64,000 bases of DNA from Thiothrix subterranea (GCF_030930995.1 NZ_CP133217.1:2470001-2534000), one strand, 5' to 3'. Positions 8,153 through 17,218 are shown, numbered from the stretch's first letter. Made by a program: numbers and translations. The notes: generated by a model from the sequence alone, not told the origin.

Positions 8153-9313
8153 ATGGATGGAATGTCATCATCTCTCACCACGATGTTAGGGAGCTTAGCC
8201 TCTGGTAAATTGGGTCATGCCTTGATTGGTTTGGCAATTCTGATTGTAGGGCTGGTTATTGTCAGCTTTATTGCGGGCTTTATCAGACGTATGTTGGGTA
8301 AAGTGGGTTTCTTGCAGCGTTCTAATTTGGCTAAGCCACTGGCTTCTTTGATCAAAGCATTGCTAACCATTTTTGTATTGATGGCGGTGTTACAACATTT
8401 TGGATTAACCGATGTGTTAGCCCCGCTGAAAACCATGTTGAATAAATTCCTCGCAGCAGTTCCTAATATTATTGGGGCGGGTGTGATTGGTTACGCCGGT
8501 TGGGTAATCGCGAAAATCGTTTCAGAATTAACCGGTGTTGCGCTCGGTAAAGTTGACCGTCAATTGGCGCTTAAAATGGGCGATCAAGGTACACAAGGTG
8601 TGAAGTTGTCTAAAATTGGCAGTTCATTCATCTTTGCGGCTATTTTGATTCCGATTGCGGTTAGCGCCTTGGGGGTTTTGAATATTCCTTCAATTACAGA
8701 ACCAGCGTCTGAGATGTTGAATAAATTATTGGCGGCGATTCCGAATATTATTGGCGCAGGCATTATTTTGGCTGTCACCTATTTTGTGGCTAAGTTTGTG
8801 GTGTCGATGCTGACGAGTGTGTTGGATGGTGTCAATATCAATGGTATGCCGCAAAAGTTAGGGTTAACCGGTGTATTTAGCGACTCATTTACCCCGACTA
8901 AATTGATTGGCAATGTCATCATGTTTTTTGCGATGTTGACGGCAGCAACGGCAGCAGTCAATACGTTGGGTATTGAGATTATCTCCAATATCTTTGCTAA
9001 AGTGCTGGAGTTTGGCGGTGGTATTCTGGTAGGCGGCGTTATTCTTTTGGTGGGTTATTTCCTGAGTACCTTGGCTTATAACAAATTGAGTCAGTACGGT
9101 AGTGCGGGGATTGCCAGTATTGCGCGTTTCGCCATTTTAGGGTTGGTGTTAGCGATGGGGCTGCGGGCAATGGGACTGGCGGATAATATCGTGAATATGG
9201 CCTTTGGTTTTACGCTGGGTGCGGTGGCGATTGCAGCGGCATTGGCGTTTGGCTTAGGTGGGCGTGAAGCGGCTAAGCGCATTGCGAATAGCTGGGCGGA
9301 TAAAATCCAATAA
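8153..9313 (+). CDS. Mechanosensitive-channel-like multi-pass protein (conserved TM-helix family, CmpX-like)
   Basis: 386 aa, nearly all hydrophobic, with two internal repeats. 'MLNKFLAAVPNIIGAGVIGY' and 'MLNKLLAAIPNIIGAGIILA' are near-copies, each followed by a TM and a Gly-rich amphipathic stretch (ALGKVDRQ, LDGVNING). A final LAFGLGGREAAKRIA resembles the pore-lining end of MscS-related 'TM helix' proteins. Likely an inner-membrane small-conductance channel or scaffold. It forms an operon with the OmpA-domain gene just upstream and ends in a terminator. The exact function of this family is not established. Confidence 0.8.
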   Translation: MDGMSSSLTTMLGSLASGKLGHALIGLAILIVGLVIVSFIAGFIRRMLGKVGFLQRSNLAKPLASLIKALLTIFVLMAVLQHFGLTDVLAPLKTMLNKFLAAVPNIIGAGVIGYAGWVIAKIVSELTGVALGKVDRQLALKMGDQGTQGVKLSKIGSSFIFAAILIPIAVSALGVLNIPSITEPASEMLNKLLAAIPNIIGAGIILAVTYFVAKFVVSMLTSVLDGVNINGMPQKLGLTGVFSDSFTPTKLIGNVIMFFAMLTAATAAVNTLGIEIISNIFAKVLEFGGGILVGGVILLVGYFLSTLAYNKLSQYGSAGIASIARFAILGLVLAMGLRAMGLADNIVNMAFGFTLGAVAIAAALAFGLGGREAAKRIANSWADKIQ

Positions 9314-9336
9314 CAGCGTTTGATGTGTGAATAGTG

Positions 9337-9371
9337 AAAGGGGAGTATGCGTTATACTCCCCTTTTTTTAT
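9337..9371 (+). terminator. Rho-independent terminator
   Basis: Perfect 12-bp stem AAAGGGGAGTAT / ATACTCCCCTTT with loop GCGTT, running into a T tract. Confidence 0.92.
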
Positions 9372-9383
9372 TGGTAGTTTACG

Positions 9384-9737
9384 ATGACATTGCACCCTGT
9401 TTTAATCAGTATTCTGTTGCTATTGTGCAGTAATATTTTCATGACCTTTGCGTGGTATGCGCATCTAAAAGAACTCAATCACAAACCTTGGCTGATTGCT
9501 GCGTTGCTCAGTTGGGGAATTGCGCTCTTTGAATACCTATTGCAAGTGCCTGCGAATCGTATTGGCTATACTGTTTTGAGCGTCGGACAACTCAAGATTA
9601 TTCAGGAAGTGATCACGTTGACGGTGTTTGTGCCGTTTGCGGTATTGTATTTGAAAGAGCCGTTGAAGCTGGATTATTTGTGGGCAGGTTTGTGTTTGTT
9701 GGGCGCGGTGTATTTTATGTTTCGTGAAAAACTATAG
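9384..9737 (+). CDS. DMT-type small membrane protein, DUF486 family
   Basis: 117 aa with four predicted TM segments (ISILLLLCSNIFMTFAWYAHL; WLIAALLSWGIALFEYLLQ; IIQEVITLTVFVPFAVLYL; LDYLWAGLCLLGAVYFMF). The motifs TFAWYAHLK, ALFEYLLQVPANRIGY and QLKIIQEVITL are characteristic of DUF486, a half-size relative of drug/metabolite transporters. Substrate unknown. Its 3' end overlaps the convergent AAA-DUF4435 gene by 6 bp, marking the edge of the accessory region. Confidence 0.88.
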   Translation: MTLHPVLISILLLLCSNIFMTFAWYAHLKELNHKPWLIAALLSWGIALFEYLLQVPANRIGYTVLSVGQLKIIQEVITLTVFVPFAVLYLKEPLKLDYLWAGLCLLGAVYFMFREKL

Positions 9738-11378
9738 AGGATTTTCTAGTAATTTGGCAATCTTCCCCTTGAACCATTGAGTTCGAGCCAGTTCCAAAGG
9801 ATTGCGATTTGCCCGTTGTGGCAGTTGTTTTCCGTAATCCTTGGCAGGAAACACTTTGTAAAAGGTTTCAAAGTCATCGCTGTTGAGCAGTTCACGGATA
9901 CCTTGAGCATCATGGTGGTATTGCTTGCGCCTGTCACCCTGCAATTCCTTGTCGAACGGGTAACTTTCTCGCGCTTTTTGGATGCCGAATACCAAGTCTT
10001 CTTTGATGCGGTTTTTAGTGGCTGTTAACTGACTGATGTAAGCCGTTTTGTCAAAGGTTACACCATCCACTTCTGCTAAATTGTCAGGGTGATAAAGGTA
10101 ATTTTCGATGCTGTAATAGCGCAGGATGTGGATGAAGGGGAACAGTTTTTCAAACGCATCTACTTCCGCATCTGTCAGATAATCGCGATCAATAATGCCT
10201 TCTGCTTTGGTATCCCGTGCTCGTGCGAACACCTGAAACTTGTTATAGCGGTTGCTGGCAAACAAGACATTTGCCAACTGCAAGCTATTGTATTTGGCAG
10301 TGTCTTCACCTTCACAAAAGACAAAACGGCGTTCTGCCAGCAAACTTGCTAGGAATTCATGCGGTATGGCGATTTCCAGTACATCCAAGTTTTCCTTGGG
10401 TTCTGGTGTAAGCGTTTGGGGAATATCAAAATCCAGTGAATCAAAGTCAATAATGGCGGCATGGGGGGCTTGGCGGGCGTAGTCGATAAACCCCAAAGCG
10501 TGGGAGGCTGTCCACAATTGTGAAGTCGCAGGAATCCAGTTTTCGGTCACTTCTCTCAATAGATCAAATTGCAGGCGGGTATTCATGTGACCATCCATTT
10601 CGTCAATGTAGATGATCTTGTCTGCCAGATAGTCTTGCCGCACTAATAGGTTAAACAGGATGATCACCACCTGTTTTTCCCCGTGGCTGAGTAGCTCGAA
10701 AGGAATCTCGCTGTTGCCTTTTTTGAAGTAGGGTTCGACCGCAGTGCGTGGATTGGGCTGCTTGTAGACTGCAAACCGCAGTGTTGTCGCGGTGTCTTCG
10801 CCAAAAATATGGCTCAGGGCAGTGTTGACTTTGGATATGTATTTGTCACGGACTTTGGCGACTTCTTGCTCGTTAGCTTTGCCTTCCACCAAGAGGCGTT
10901 GCAAGGCTTGATTCAACAAATCGGCATGAGCGTGGACATCGGCGGCAAAGCGTTCATCCTGATCAATGAAATAGGATGGGGTATCGGCATTGATTCTGAG
11001 AATATCGGCAACATCCAATTCTTGGTCGGTCGGTTTTTTGATGCGGGGGGTAATGCGCAAACTGCTACGACCGTAGAACTTTCCGGCACTGTCTTTGGAA
11101 AAAGCATCCGCACTTCGCTCGTAGGTGGCGGTATCCGTGGTGATGGTTACGGCGGGTGTGGCGGCATTTTTGCTGAAATACGGGTCGTTATCTTGCAGGT
11201 GCAAGGGTTGGTAGCCGTGCGCAGGGGGAGATAACCAGTTAAACGCATCAAACACGCTGGATTTGCCGCAGCCGTTTGCACCAATCAGCAGCACGAGTTT
11301 GGCTTCGGCGGGGATGTTGCGAATGGTCAGGTCGGTAAAGCGTTTGAAGTTTTGTAGGCGTAATTCCCGAATCTGCAC
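9732..11378 (-). CDS. AAA ATPase-DUF4435 fusion protein, PARIS (AriA-AriB)-like
   Basis: 548 aa, GTG start. The N-terminal half is an SMC/RecF-like ABC ATPase: MQIRELRLQNFKRFTD, Walker A LIGANGCGKSS (about 31-41), signature LLSHGEKQVVIILFN, Walker B KIIYIDEMDGHMN. The C-terminal third is a Toprim-like DUF4435 domain with FVFCEGEDT (conserved Glu), GIIDRDYL (Asp-x-Asp type) and RYYSIENYLYHP. This pairing defines the PARIS anti-phage system, where the ATPase senses phage anti-restriction proteins and releases the DUF4435 nuclease. Here both parts are in one polypeptide, as known for fused PARIS variants. The same architecture occurs again as two genes at 26101-28193. Defence activity itself is inferred. 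Confidence 0.82.
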   Translation of the reverse strand: MQIRELRLQNFKRFTDLTIRNIPAEAKLVLLIGANGCGKSSVFDAFNWLSPPAHGYQPLHLQDNDPYFSKNAATPAVTITTDTATYERSADAFSKDSAGKFYGRSSLRITPRIKKPTDQELDVADILRINADTPSYFIDQDERFAADVHAHADLLNQALQRLLVEGKANEQEVAKVRDKYISKVNTALSHIFGEDTATTLRFAVYKQPNPRTAVEPYFKKGNSEIPFELLSHGEKQVVIILFNLLVRQDYLADKIIYIDEMDGHMNTRLQFDLLREVTENWIPATSQLWTASHALGFIDYARQAPHAAIIDFDSLDFDIPQTLTPEPKENLDVLEIAIPHEFLASLLAERRFVFCEGEDTAKYNSLQLANVLFASNRYNKFQVFARARDTKAEGIIDRDYLTDAEVDAFEKLFPFIHILRYYSIENYLYHPDNLAEVDGVTFDKTAYISQLTATKNRIKEDLVFGIQKARESYPFDKELQGDRRKQYHHDAQGIRELLNSDDFETFYKVFPAKDYGKQLPQRANRNPLELARTQWFKGKIAKLLENPL

Positions 11379-11495
11379 GGCGCGGCTCTCATGTGAAGGG
11401 TGTTCTGTGATTCTAGCTTAACCGTGTTGGCGGTGTTAGATAATCGCTTCAGGCATTTGCTACAATGCGCTGATAGTAGTTGAGGAGATATTCCA

Positions 11496-12038
11496 GTGGC
11501 ATTAGCAAGGCAAGCCGATTACCTGAGTGTTGAGGCGTATCTCGCGGGGGAGCGTGCGAGCGAAATCCGCCACGAATACGTGGATGGGGTTGCTTATGCG
11601 ATGGCGGGCACAAGCGTGAATCATAACCAGATTACGGCTAATGTCCTGACCGAATTGCGGATGCATTTCAAGCAAACGGGTGTGGATTGCCGCCCATTCA
11701 GCAGCGATTTGCTGGTGAGGACGGGCAAAGACCGCTACCGCTACCCCGATGTTGTGGTGGTGTGCGATGAACAATTTCTGGATGACTATTCGACCGAATC
11801 TCCGGTGCTGATTTTGGAAGTGCTATCCAAGGCTACTCGCCAGCGTGACCGGCAAGTTAAACGGCTGGAGTATTTGCAATTGCCCAGTTTGCAGGAATAC
11901 ATGCTGATTGAGCAGGATACAGTAGAGGTGGAAGTTTTCCGCCGTAGCGATAGCTGGCGACCTTCGTATTATTATTGGGGGGATATGGTGGTGCTGGAAT
12001 CGGTTGGGTTGAGTTTGAGTGTGGAAAGTATGATCTAG
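11496..12038 (+). CDS. Uma2-family (DUF820) putative endonuclease, 3' end replaced by IS sequence
   Basis: 180 aa, GTG start behind GAGGAGAT. Begins LSVEAYLAGERASEIRHEYVDG, the Uma2/DUF820 signature. The PD-(D/E)XK-like core is RYPDVVVVCDE followed by PVLILEVLSKATRQRDRQVK (Asp and Glu-x-Leu). These proteins multiply in cyanobacteria and some proteobacteria; function is uncertain. The last two codons and the TAG stop lie inside the left end of the adjacent IS3 element (starts 12031), so the native C-terminus was lost or altered. Homology appears nearly full length, so little is missing. Confidence 0.8.
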   Translation: MALARQADYLSVEAYLAGERASEIRHEYVDGVAYAMAGTSVNHNQITANVLTELRMHFKQTGVDCRPFSSDLLVRTGKDRYRYPDVVVVCDEQFLDDYSTESPVLILEVLSKATRQRDRQVKRLEYLQLPSLQEYMLIEQDTVEVEVFRRSDSWRPSYYYWGDMVVLESVGLSLSVESMI

Positions 12039-12281
12039 CCCATTAAACCCGGACACCTCAACTTGTGAGGAATTGTGCTTCAAAGTCCAGCGGGCTGAGA
12101 TAGCCCAAGGTACTGTGCAAGCGGTGACGGTTGTAATCGGTTTCGATGTACTCGAAAACGGTTTGTTTCATGGCATCCCGTGTGGCAAAGCGTTCACCGT
12201 GGATGCATTCTACTTTCATGGAATGGAAAAAGCTTTCGGCGCAGGCGTTGTCATAGCAATTGCCTTTGGCACTCATGCTGC

Positions 12282-13741
12282 CAGCAATTCTCATTTTACC
12301 ACCCACTGCTCAATCTCATCCGCATGATGCCGCCGCTCTAAGCCGACGAGCATAAAATCCAGCAGAGCCGTCCAACTTTTGAAGCACAAAAAGGTCGTGA
12401 GCGTATTGATGTCATCGAACAAACGTTCGCGTGACCCCACTTTCTGAAGTAAAGTTCGGAAACGCTCATCCATCAAGTCAATCACGGTATGGACGAGATA
12501 AGCCAATAACACTAATGCGGCCAACAAGTTGGCGAGGTGTTGCTGCCCATGCCCGAAGTTGTGTTCAAAGTGGTAGCCTTTGGTTTTCAGGGTATTGTTG
12601 TTTTCGTTCTCAATCTTCCAGCGACACCTCCCAGCCTTCACAAGATCGACGACCTTGCCGGTGGTGATAGGGTGAGAGGTGGCGAAATCGTTATGGTATA
12701 AGCAATTACCATCATCACGCACACTCGTGAGGCTGAACCAGTTGACACGCAGGGCATCGTCCCCATCACGTAAGGGCATCTGCGTCGCAAAACGGTAGGT
12801 ATCCGTGACAGAATGCTTTCCATCCGCCGCTGTACAAGATGGGTACGTATCGCGCCGATTTCTCTAGCCCTTCCAACTCTTCATATAAGGTCGTGTGGGA
12901 AGTGGGTTTGCAGTTGAAAATGAACTGTGCGCCAGCGTCCAGGACGGCTTGGCAAAAGGGCTGGTGACAATACAAATCATCCCCAGAAACGTGATGCCCA
13001 GCGGGATGTAATCCGCGCCCACTGAGCCAGCCAGCGTTTAGCGGCGTTGATTTCACAATCTTGCTTGGTTTGCCCATCTTGGCGGCTGATGAACTCTGGC
13101 GGTAACGGGATCACCTGCGGTTTATCGGGTGCGGTTAAAACCGGGGTCAGCACTTGGTGTGAGTAGGTGACTGTCCCGTTGTGATGCGTCTTCGTCAAAC
13201 ACTGCTCACAATGGATGTGGGATGACGCAAAATGCTGTGTCCCATCCAGTGCCAACAAATAACCGTAGTCATGCACCCGCCACGTATCCAAATAACCATT
13301 CTGTTGCAACCCATTGAAAAGATAACGGTAAGCAGGCGCAACGGCTGACGGCGGCACGCTATCCAGCAAATGGCGTATTTGATTGTCGCAGGAATGGCAT
13401 GAACACCGAACAACGTCTGTGCATTACTCCGCTCTTGGTTCTCCACCATGCGCCGCTGGTATTCCAGAAAGGACGCACACTGCATGAAAAACACCGAAAA
13501 GGCACTCAAACCCGCATCCTCCAAGGTATAGCGGGTATTATTGCCGGGTTTGCGGCAGTCGGGGAAGGCGCGGAATGTATCGCGCAATTGCTCCACGATA
13601 CCCGCAAACGTGAGCGGTGCGGTTAGCGCAGCAGCAGTAACGGTTGGGTAGCTCATTGACTTCACCTCCCGGAACAGATCTCAATGGGATAGGTCTAGTT
13701 TACGCCATTTTATTGGGTGAGGGGCAAAATGAGAATTGCTG
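12282..13741 (-). mobile_element. Insertion sequence nested inside IS3 copy A
   Basis: 1460-bp element with perfect 16-bp terminal inverted repeats (CAGCAATTCTCATTTT at 12282 and its complement ending at 13741). It is flanked by a 9-bp direct repeat TCATGCTGC (12273-12281 and 13742-13750). Comparison with intact copy B shows the IS3 orfB sequence continuous apart from this insert and one copy of the repeat. It carries one degraded DDE transposase. IS family not assigned with certainty. Confidence 0.92.
12291..13665 (-). pseudogene. Frameshifted DDE transposase of the nested IS
   Basis: The protein is spread over several frames. The start is MKSMSYPTVTAAALTAPLTF...FRAFPDCRKPGNNTRYTLEDAGLSAF (from 13665), shifting after GVHAIPA. 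The second frame holds LALDGTQHFASSHIHCEQC with the first Asp. The third holds HHVSGDDLYCHQPFCQAVL. The last, below 12779, holds RWKIENENNNTLKTKGYHFEHNFGHG with the Glu. At least three frameshifts make it inactive. The motifs resemble ISNCY-type or IS4-related transposases; the family name is tentative. The element must have been mobilised before decay, or by another copy. Confidence 0.8.
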
Positions 13742-14392
13742 TCATGCTGCCATGCAGTTGGTGCTGTTGTATCAGTTGTTGGTAAGCGTGGGAGCAATAT
13801 TGGCTGCCACGGTCGGAATGGACAATCACGCCCTTGGGATGTTTACGTTTCCAAAGTGCCATTTGCAGAGCATCACCAACCAAATCAGCGGTCATGCGTT
13901 GATCCATTGCCCAACCAATCACTTGGCGGGAGAATAGGTCAATGATAACCGCCAGATATAGCCAGCCTTCGTCTGTCCACAAGTAAGTGATGTCACCGAC
14001 CCATTTCTGGTTTGGGGCAGTCGCTGTAAAGTTCTGTTCCAGCAGATTGGGCGACACTGGCAACGAATGGCGGCTATGGGTGGTTGCCTTGAATTTCCGC
14101 GCTGCTTTGGCGACTAATCCCTGACGTTTCAAGCTGTTGGCAATGGTTTTGCGGTTGTAATGCAGTCCATCCTTTGCCGATAGTTTACATAAACGCCATG
14201 CGCCATAGCAGCCTTTCTTGGACTGGAAGGCGGTAGCAACCTGAGTATCGAGTAATGCTTGCCGTTGCTCACGTTGCCGATCGTTGGATTGTCGCTCCAG
14301 CCATTCATAGTAACTGCTGCGGGCAACACCCAATGCTTGGCACAGGCGGGGAATGCAGAATTCACGGCTATGTTGTTGAATAAAGGCGTACT

Positions 14393-14689
14393 TCACTTGA
14401 GCTGTCTCGCAAAGTACGCGCTGGCCTTTTTTAGGATAGCCACCTCTTCTTGGGCTATCAGCAGTTCCCGTTTGAGTTTGGCGATTTCAGCCGCTTTCTC
14501 TTGTTCGCGACTGCTAACCGTTTGCTGCTGCGTTTGTTTGGCACGCCAGCCGTAGAGTTGTGATTCATGTAAACCCAGTTGACGCGCTGCTTCCGCGTAA
14601 CCGATTCGATCGGCCAACCTCAGGGCTTCCTCTTTATAACTCGCGGAACGGCGTGTGTAGGGCTTGGTTGTTGGTTTGCTTGGTTTCAT
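14393..14689 (-). CDS. IS3 orfA (helix-turn-helix protein), copy A
   Basis: 98 aa, identical by eye to the copy B orfA at 23039-23335. It has an HTH region ([32 protein letters not shown]) and a C-terminal leucine-zipper-like coiled coil. It ends four bases into orfB and contains the A-AAA-AAG slippery heptamer near its end. Intact, but useless for transposition in cis because orfB is broken. Confidence 0.88.
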   Translation of the reverse strand: MKPSKPTTKPYTRRSASYKEEALRLADRIGYAEAARQLGLHESQLYGWRAKQTQQQTVSSREQEKAAEIAKLKRELLIAQEEVAILKKASAYFARQLK

Positions 14690-14757
14690 CTTTCACCTCA
14701 AGTGTCGAGTATAGTGTACTCACTTCTTGGGGTGTCCGGGTTTGCTGGGCTAGATCA

Positions 14758-15031
14758 TAGCGACAAGTCCAAGCCGCAGTACGCCAGCACTAACTGGAGC
14801 AATTGCAGCGGGCTTTTGATCTTGCGGGGACGGGCGAAGGCTTTGAAGGCATACGCTTGTTCGTGATAATCGGCTGGCAGCACTTGCAGGAATTGGGCAA
14901 AACGGGTATCTAATAATGGTGGCAACTTCATGGGAACTTTCACTTTGGTCGGTAAAAGTATCCTACATGGAGTTGCCATATCTTGTTTTCAAGAGGAAAC
15001 AAGGGGTTAGGGGCTTAAGTTGGCGCGTATA
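14758..15031 (-). mobile_element. IS231-like element, left-end fragment
   Basis: 274 bp matching the first part of the complete element at 21035-22474, in inverse orientation. It contains the outer repeat (ending GGCGCGTATA at 15031) and codons for MKLPPLLDTRFAQFLQVLPA through LAYCGLDLSL. It stops abruptly at TAGCGACAAG, exactly where the IS3 copy A end (TGATCA) begins. It therefore marks the site where IS3 entered an IS231-like copy whose remaining part has been deleted. Confidence 0.9.
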
Positions 15032-15210
15032 GGGGTTGCACTCTTGGCAATTTTGCCCGCTACTTTTAACAGGTCTTTATCGTCAAGATCGCACGGGTTA
15101 AACAGTTTTGCATAAGCGTCGAATACTTGCGCCTGAATATCCGCTTCAGTTTTTGCACCTGACTTTTTAACCGCATCGACTAACGCACGGATGGTGTCAG
15201 ATACAGACAT
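15032..15210 (-). pseudogene. Remnant of an unidentified gene between two IS231-like pieces
   Basis: An ATG at 15210 opens a frame MSVSDTIRALVDAVKKSGAKT...LFNPCDLDDKDLLKVAGKIA of about 60 codons that runs straight into the IS231-like fragment at 15031. Composition and amphipathic pattern look like real coding sequence, but I do not recognise the family. It could be the start of a gene whose remainder was lost in the IS rearrangements, possibly linked to the methyltransferase remnant on the other side of copy C. Confidence 0.4.
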
Positions 15211-15239
15211 ACGCTGAATTGGCGGGGTAGGGGATTCGT

Positions 15240-16677
15240 CATACGCGCCAACTTAAGCCCCTAACCCCTTGTTTCCTCTTGCAAACAAGATGTGGCAACC
15301 CCACACAGATGCTTTTACCGACCAAAGTGAAAGTTCCCATGAAGTTGCCACCGTTATTAGATACCCGTTTTGCCCAATTCCTGCAAGTGTTACCTGCCGA
15401 TTATCACGAACAAGCGTATGCCTTCAAAGCCTTCGCCCGTCCCCGCAAGATCAAAAGCCCGCTGCAATTGCTCCAGTTAGTGCTGGCGTACTGCGGCTTG
15501 GACTTGTCGCTACGCAGTTGCGCCGGGGAGGTTGCCCAGAGGCAGGGCTATCTCAGTGATACAGCCGTAAAAAAAGACTGGAGGCTTGTGTTCCGTGGGT
15601 AAAATCCCTGCTGGCAGGCGTATTTGGGCTAAGCGAGATTGTCGATAGCGGCAAACTACGTTTCATCGTCATTGATGGCTCGACCGTGCAAGAACCGGCA
15701 GCCACTGCCACGACGTACCGCCTGCATATCGCCATTGATTTGATCAACCTCAGCCTGCATCAAGTGGAAGTCACCACCGATAAAGAAGGTGAAAACCTCG
15801 ACCATTACACGCTGGCAGCAGGCGATGTGGTGCTGATTGACCGGGGTTATAACCAACCCAAAACGCTTGTCCCTTTTATCGACCGGGGCGGTGACGTGGT
15901 ATTACGCTACAACGCCCATAGCATGAATCTGTATGAGGATGACGAAGGGGATGATACCGGACGCCTAGTCAAAATCGACTGGTACACGCGCTTACGTAAG
16001 CTGGGTAAACGCCCCAGTTGTGTGCCGGTTTGGTTATGTCATGGCAACAAACGCATCCAGGGCTACCTTCATGCCATCCCCTTACCCGAAGAAAAGGCTG
16101 CTGAAGCCCGGCGCAAAGCCAAACAACGCGCCAAAGACAAGGACGCAACCCCAGCACGGAAGCCCTTTGCCTGAGCGAATGGGTACTGATTTTCACGTCA
16201 TTACCGCCTGAAGTGCTGTGTACCACCACCGCATCTGCACTCTATCGTGTCCGCTGGCAGGTTGAATTGGTGATCAAACGCCTCAAAAGTTTGCTGAATG
16301 TCGATGAACTACGAGCGCACAAAGGCTCAAAACTGGCTGATCTGTATCTACACGGCAAATTATTGTACGCCGCCGTGCTGGAAAAGATGACGCAAAGTCG
16401 CTTTGCCAATGCCAAGCGCAAACTCGACAATCCTCGCCAACTCACTGATTGGCGACTGTGGAAAACCGTCGCGGATGACCTCAACGCAGGCATCAAAGCC
16501 TGTTTTCCTGTCGATGCACGCTTTGCGGATGACAATATCAAGAGTTTGAGCGAACGCCCCAGAAAGCGGACGTTGCAATGTTTACCCAGCCCCATTCTTG
16601 CTCTGTTGAACCAATGCCGAGAAATGGCGTTGAGCCGTGTTTAATCAAGGGGATAGGGGCTTAAGTTGGCGCGTATG
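15240..16677 (+). mobile_element. IS231-like (IS4 family) element, complete copy C
   Basis: 1438 bp with terminal inverted repeats of about 30 bp (CATACGCGCCAACTTAAG at the left, its complement at the right). No 11-bp target duplication is seen (left flank GGGATTCGT, right flank GGGTGGACGC), unlike copy D. This suggests recombination between IS copies. Nearly identical to copy D, apart from a one-base deletion in the transposase. Confidence 0.92.
15279..16644 (+). pseudogene. IS231-like transposase with an inactivating deletion (copy C)
   Basis: Two frames are linked by the same A7 run as in copy D (15569-15575, minus-one shift). The second frame holds FIVIDGST and VVLIDRGYNQ, the first two Asp residues. 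One G is missing near 16140 (ACAAGGACG where copy D has ACAAGGGACG). The frame is therefore lost before the Y-(2)-R-(3)-E-(6)-K motif (YRVRWQVELVIKRLK), which continues in a third frame from 16213. Inactive in cis. Confidence 0.9.
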
Positions 16678-17025
16678 GGGGTGGACGCTTGCCCAGCCGA
16701 TTTCGGAGTTCCAGAACCAGAGGGTGGTTTGCGCGGTGGCGTGTTGGCTCCATGCCCGAATGTGCGGTTCGTACCATGCGGCGATGCCGAGGTGGTCGGA
16801 GGTGTCGCCTTCAAAGCCGAGGATGCCATACGCGCCGTCGGAAACGATGAAGGTTGGGGTATCCCATTGGGCGTAGTGGTTGAGGCTGTCGCCGAGGTGG
16901 AGGCTGACTTGCCCGTCTGTCCAATGCGTGTGGGTGGGAAGGCTGTCGAGAGTGACAGCTTTGCCGCGCCCGACCGTGCCGGGGGATGGGGTGTTCTTTG
17001 CCTTGAGTGCTACCGATGCGGACAT
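16678..17025 (-). pseudogene. Truncated DNA methyltransferase, N-terminal fragment
   Basis: About 116 codons from the ATG at 17025 before the frame enters IS231-like copy C. Visible stretches are SLHLGDSLNHYAQW, IVSDGAYGILGFEGDT (resembling methyltransferase motif IV region) and TTLWFWNSEIGWASVHP. These resemble a group of type II restriction-modification methyltransferases. The catalytic C-terminal part is missing, and what lies beyond the IS is unrelated, so an IS-associated deletion is likely. It starts 14 bp after the antitoxin stop codon. Family assignment is from memory and moderate. Confidence 0.5.
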
Positions 17026-17039
17026 AAATCCGTGCAGCC

Positions 17040-17216
17040 TTACGCGGCTTGTGGCTGGATGCGTGGTTTACGCGGCATACGGGTGACGGCTTTGCGGCCT
17101 GCCTGTGCTTGACGCTGGCGCATTTCTTCACAGATTTTGTGCAGGTCGTAGCCTAGCCGTTTGGCGTATTCTTCACGGATGCGGTGGATTTCTTCCACAA
17201 TTGGGTCTTGTAACAT
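17040..17216 (-). CDS. Small putative antitoxin (58 aa) partnered with the PIN toxin
   Basis: ATG at 17216, two bases after the toxin stop codon; TAA at 17040. The protein starts MLQDPIVEEIHRIREEYAKR and continues LGYDLHKICEEMRQRQAQAGRKAV, then a basic tail rich in Arg/Lys/Pro. This highly charged helical pattern (D-P-I-V-E-E-[IV]-...-R-E-E-[YH]-A) recurs in small proteins next to VapC/PIN genes in many bacteria. The tail probably binds DNA and the helix the toxin. The order toxin then antitoxin is the reverse of classic vapBC. Assignment by context and pattern. Confidence 0.65.
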   Translation of the reverse strand: MLQDPIVEEIHRIREEYAKRLGYDLHKICEEMRQRQAQAGRKAVTRMPRKPRIQPQAA

Positions 17217-17218
17217 GG

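Larger units (their letters stand above)
12058..14396 (-). pseudogene. IS3 orfB (integrase-type transposase), split by the nested IS
   Basis: The N-terminal 219 residues (from 14396) match copy B: helical orfB start, [13 protein letters not shown] with the first Asp and [10 protein letters not shown] with the second. The frame then runs into the nested IS. The C-terminal 77 residues resume at about 12281 with [22 protein letters not shown] (catalytic Glu) and end at 12058. It cannot make a functional enzyme. Otherwise it is very close to copy B (for example Ser/Leu at [18 protein letters not shown]). Confidence 0.92.
12031..14757 (-). mobile_element. IS3-family element, copy A, carrying a second IS inside orfB
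   Basis: Ends read TGATCTAGCCC...GGGCTAGATCA. Removing the internal insert and its duplicated target (1469 bp) leaves 1258 bp, exactly the length of copy B at 22971-24228. Transcribed on the minus strand, with orfA at 14393-14689 and orfB from 14396 downward. No target duplication is visible: the left flank ends AAAGTA and the right flank starts TAGCGA. The right flank is the internal part of an IS231-like element. The IS therefore probably jumped into that element, and a later deletion removed the far flank. Confidence 0.93.

Noticed and set aside
12032-14756. GATC flanking both IS3 copies looked like a 4-bp target duplication
   Set aside because: Comparison with uninterrupted mfd shows TGATC...GATCA belongs to the element itself; the true duplication at copy B is GTTG, and copy A has none.
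16666-17131. Several plus- and minus-strand frames of 70-150 codons in the methyltransferase remnant region
   Set aside because: Low-complexity Arg/Pro/Gly-rich shadows of the methyltransferase fragment and the 58-aa gene.
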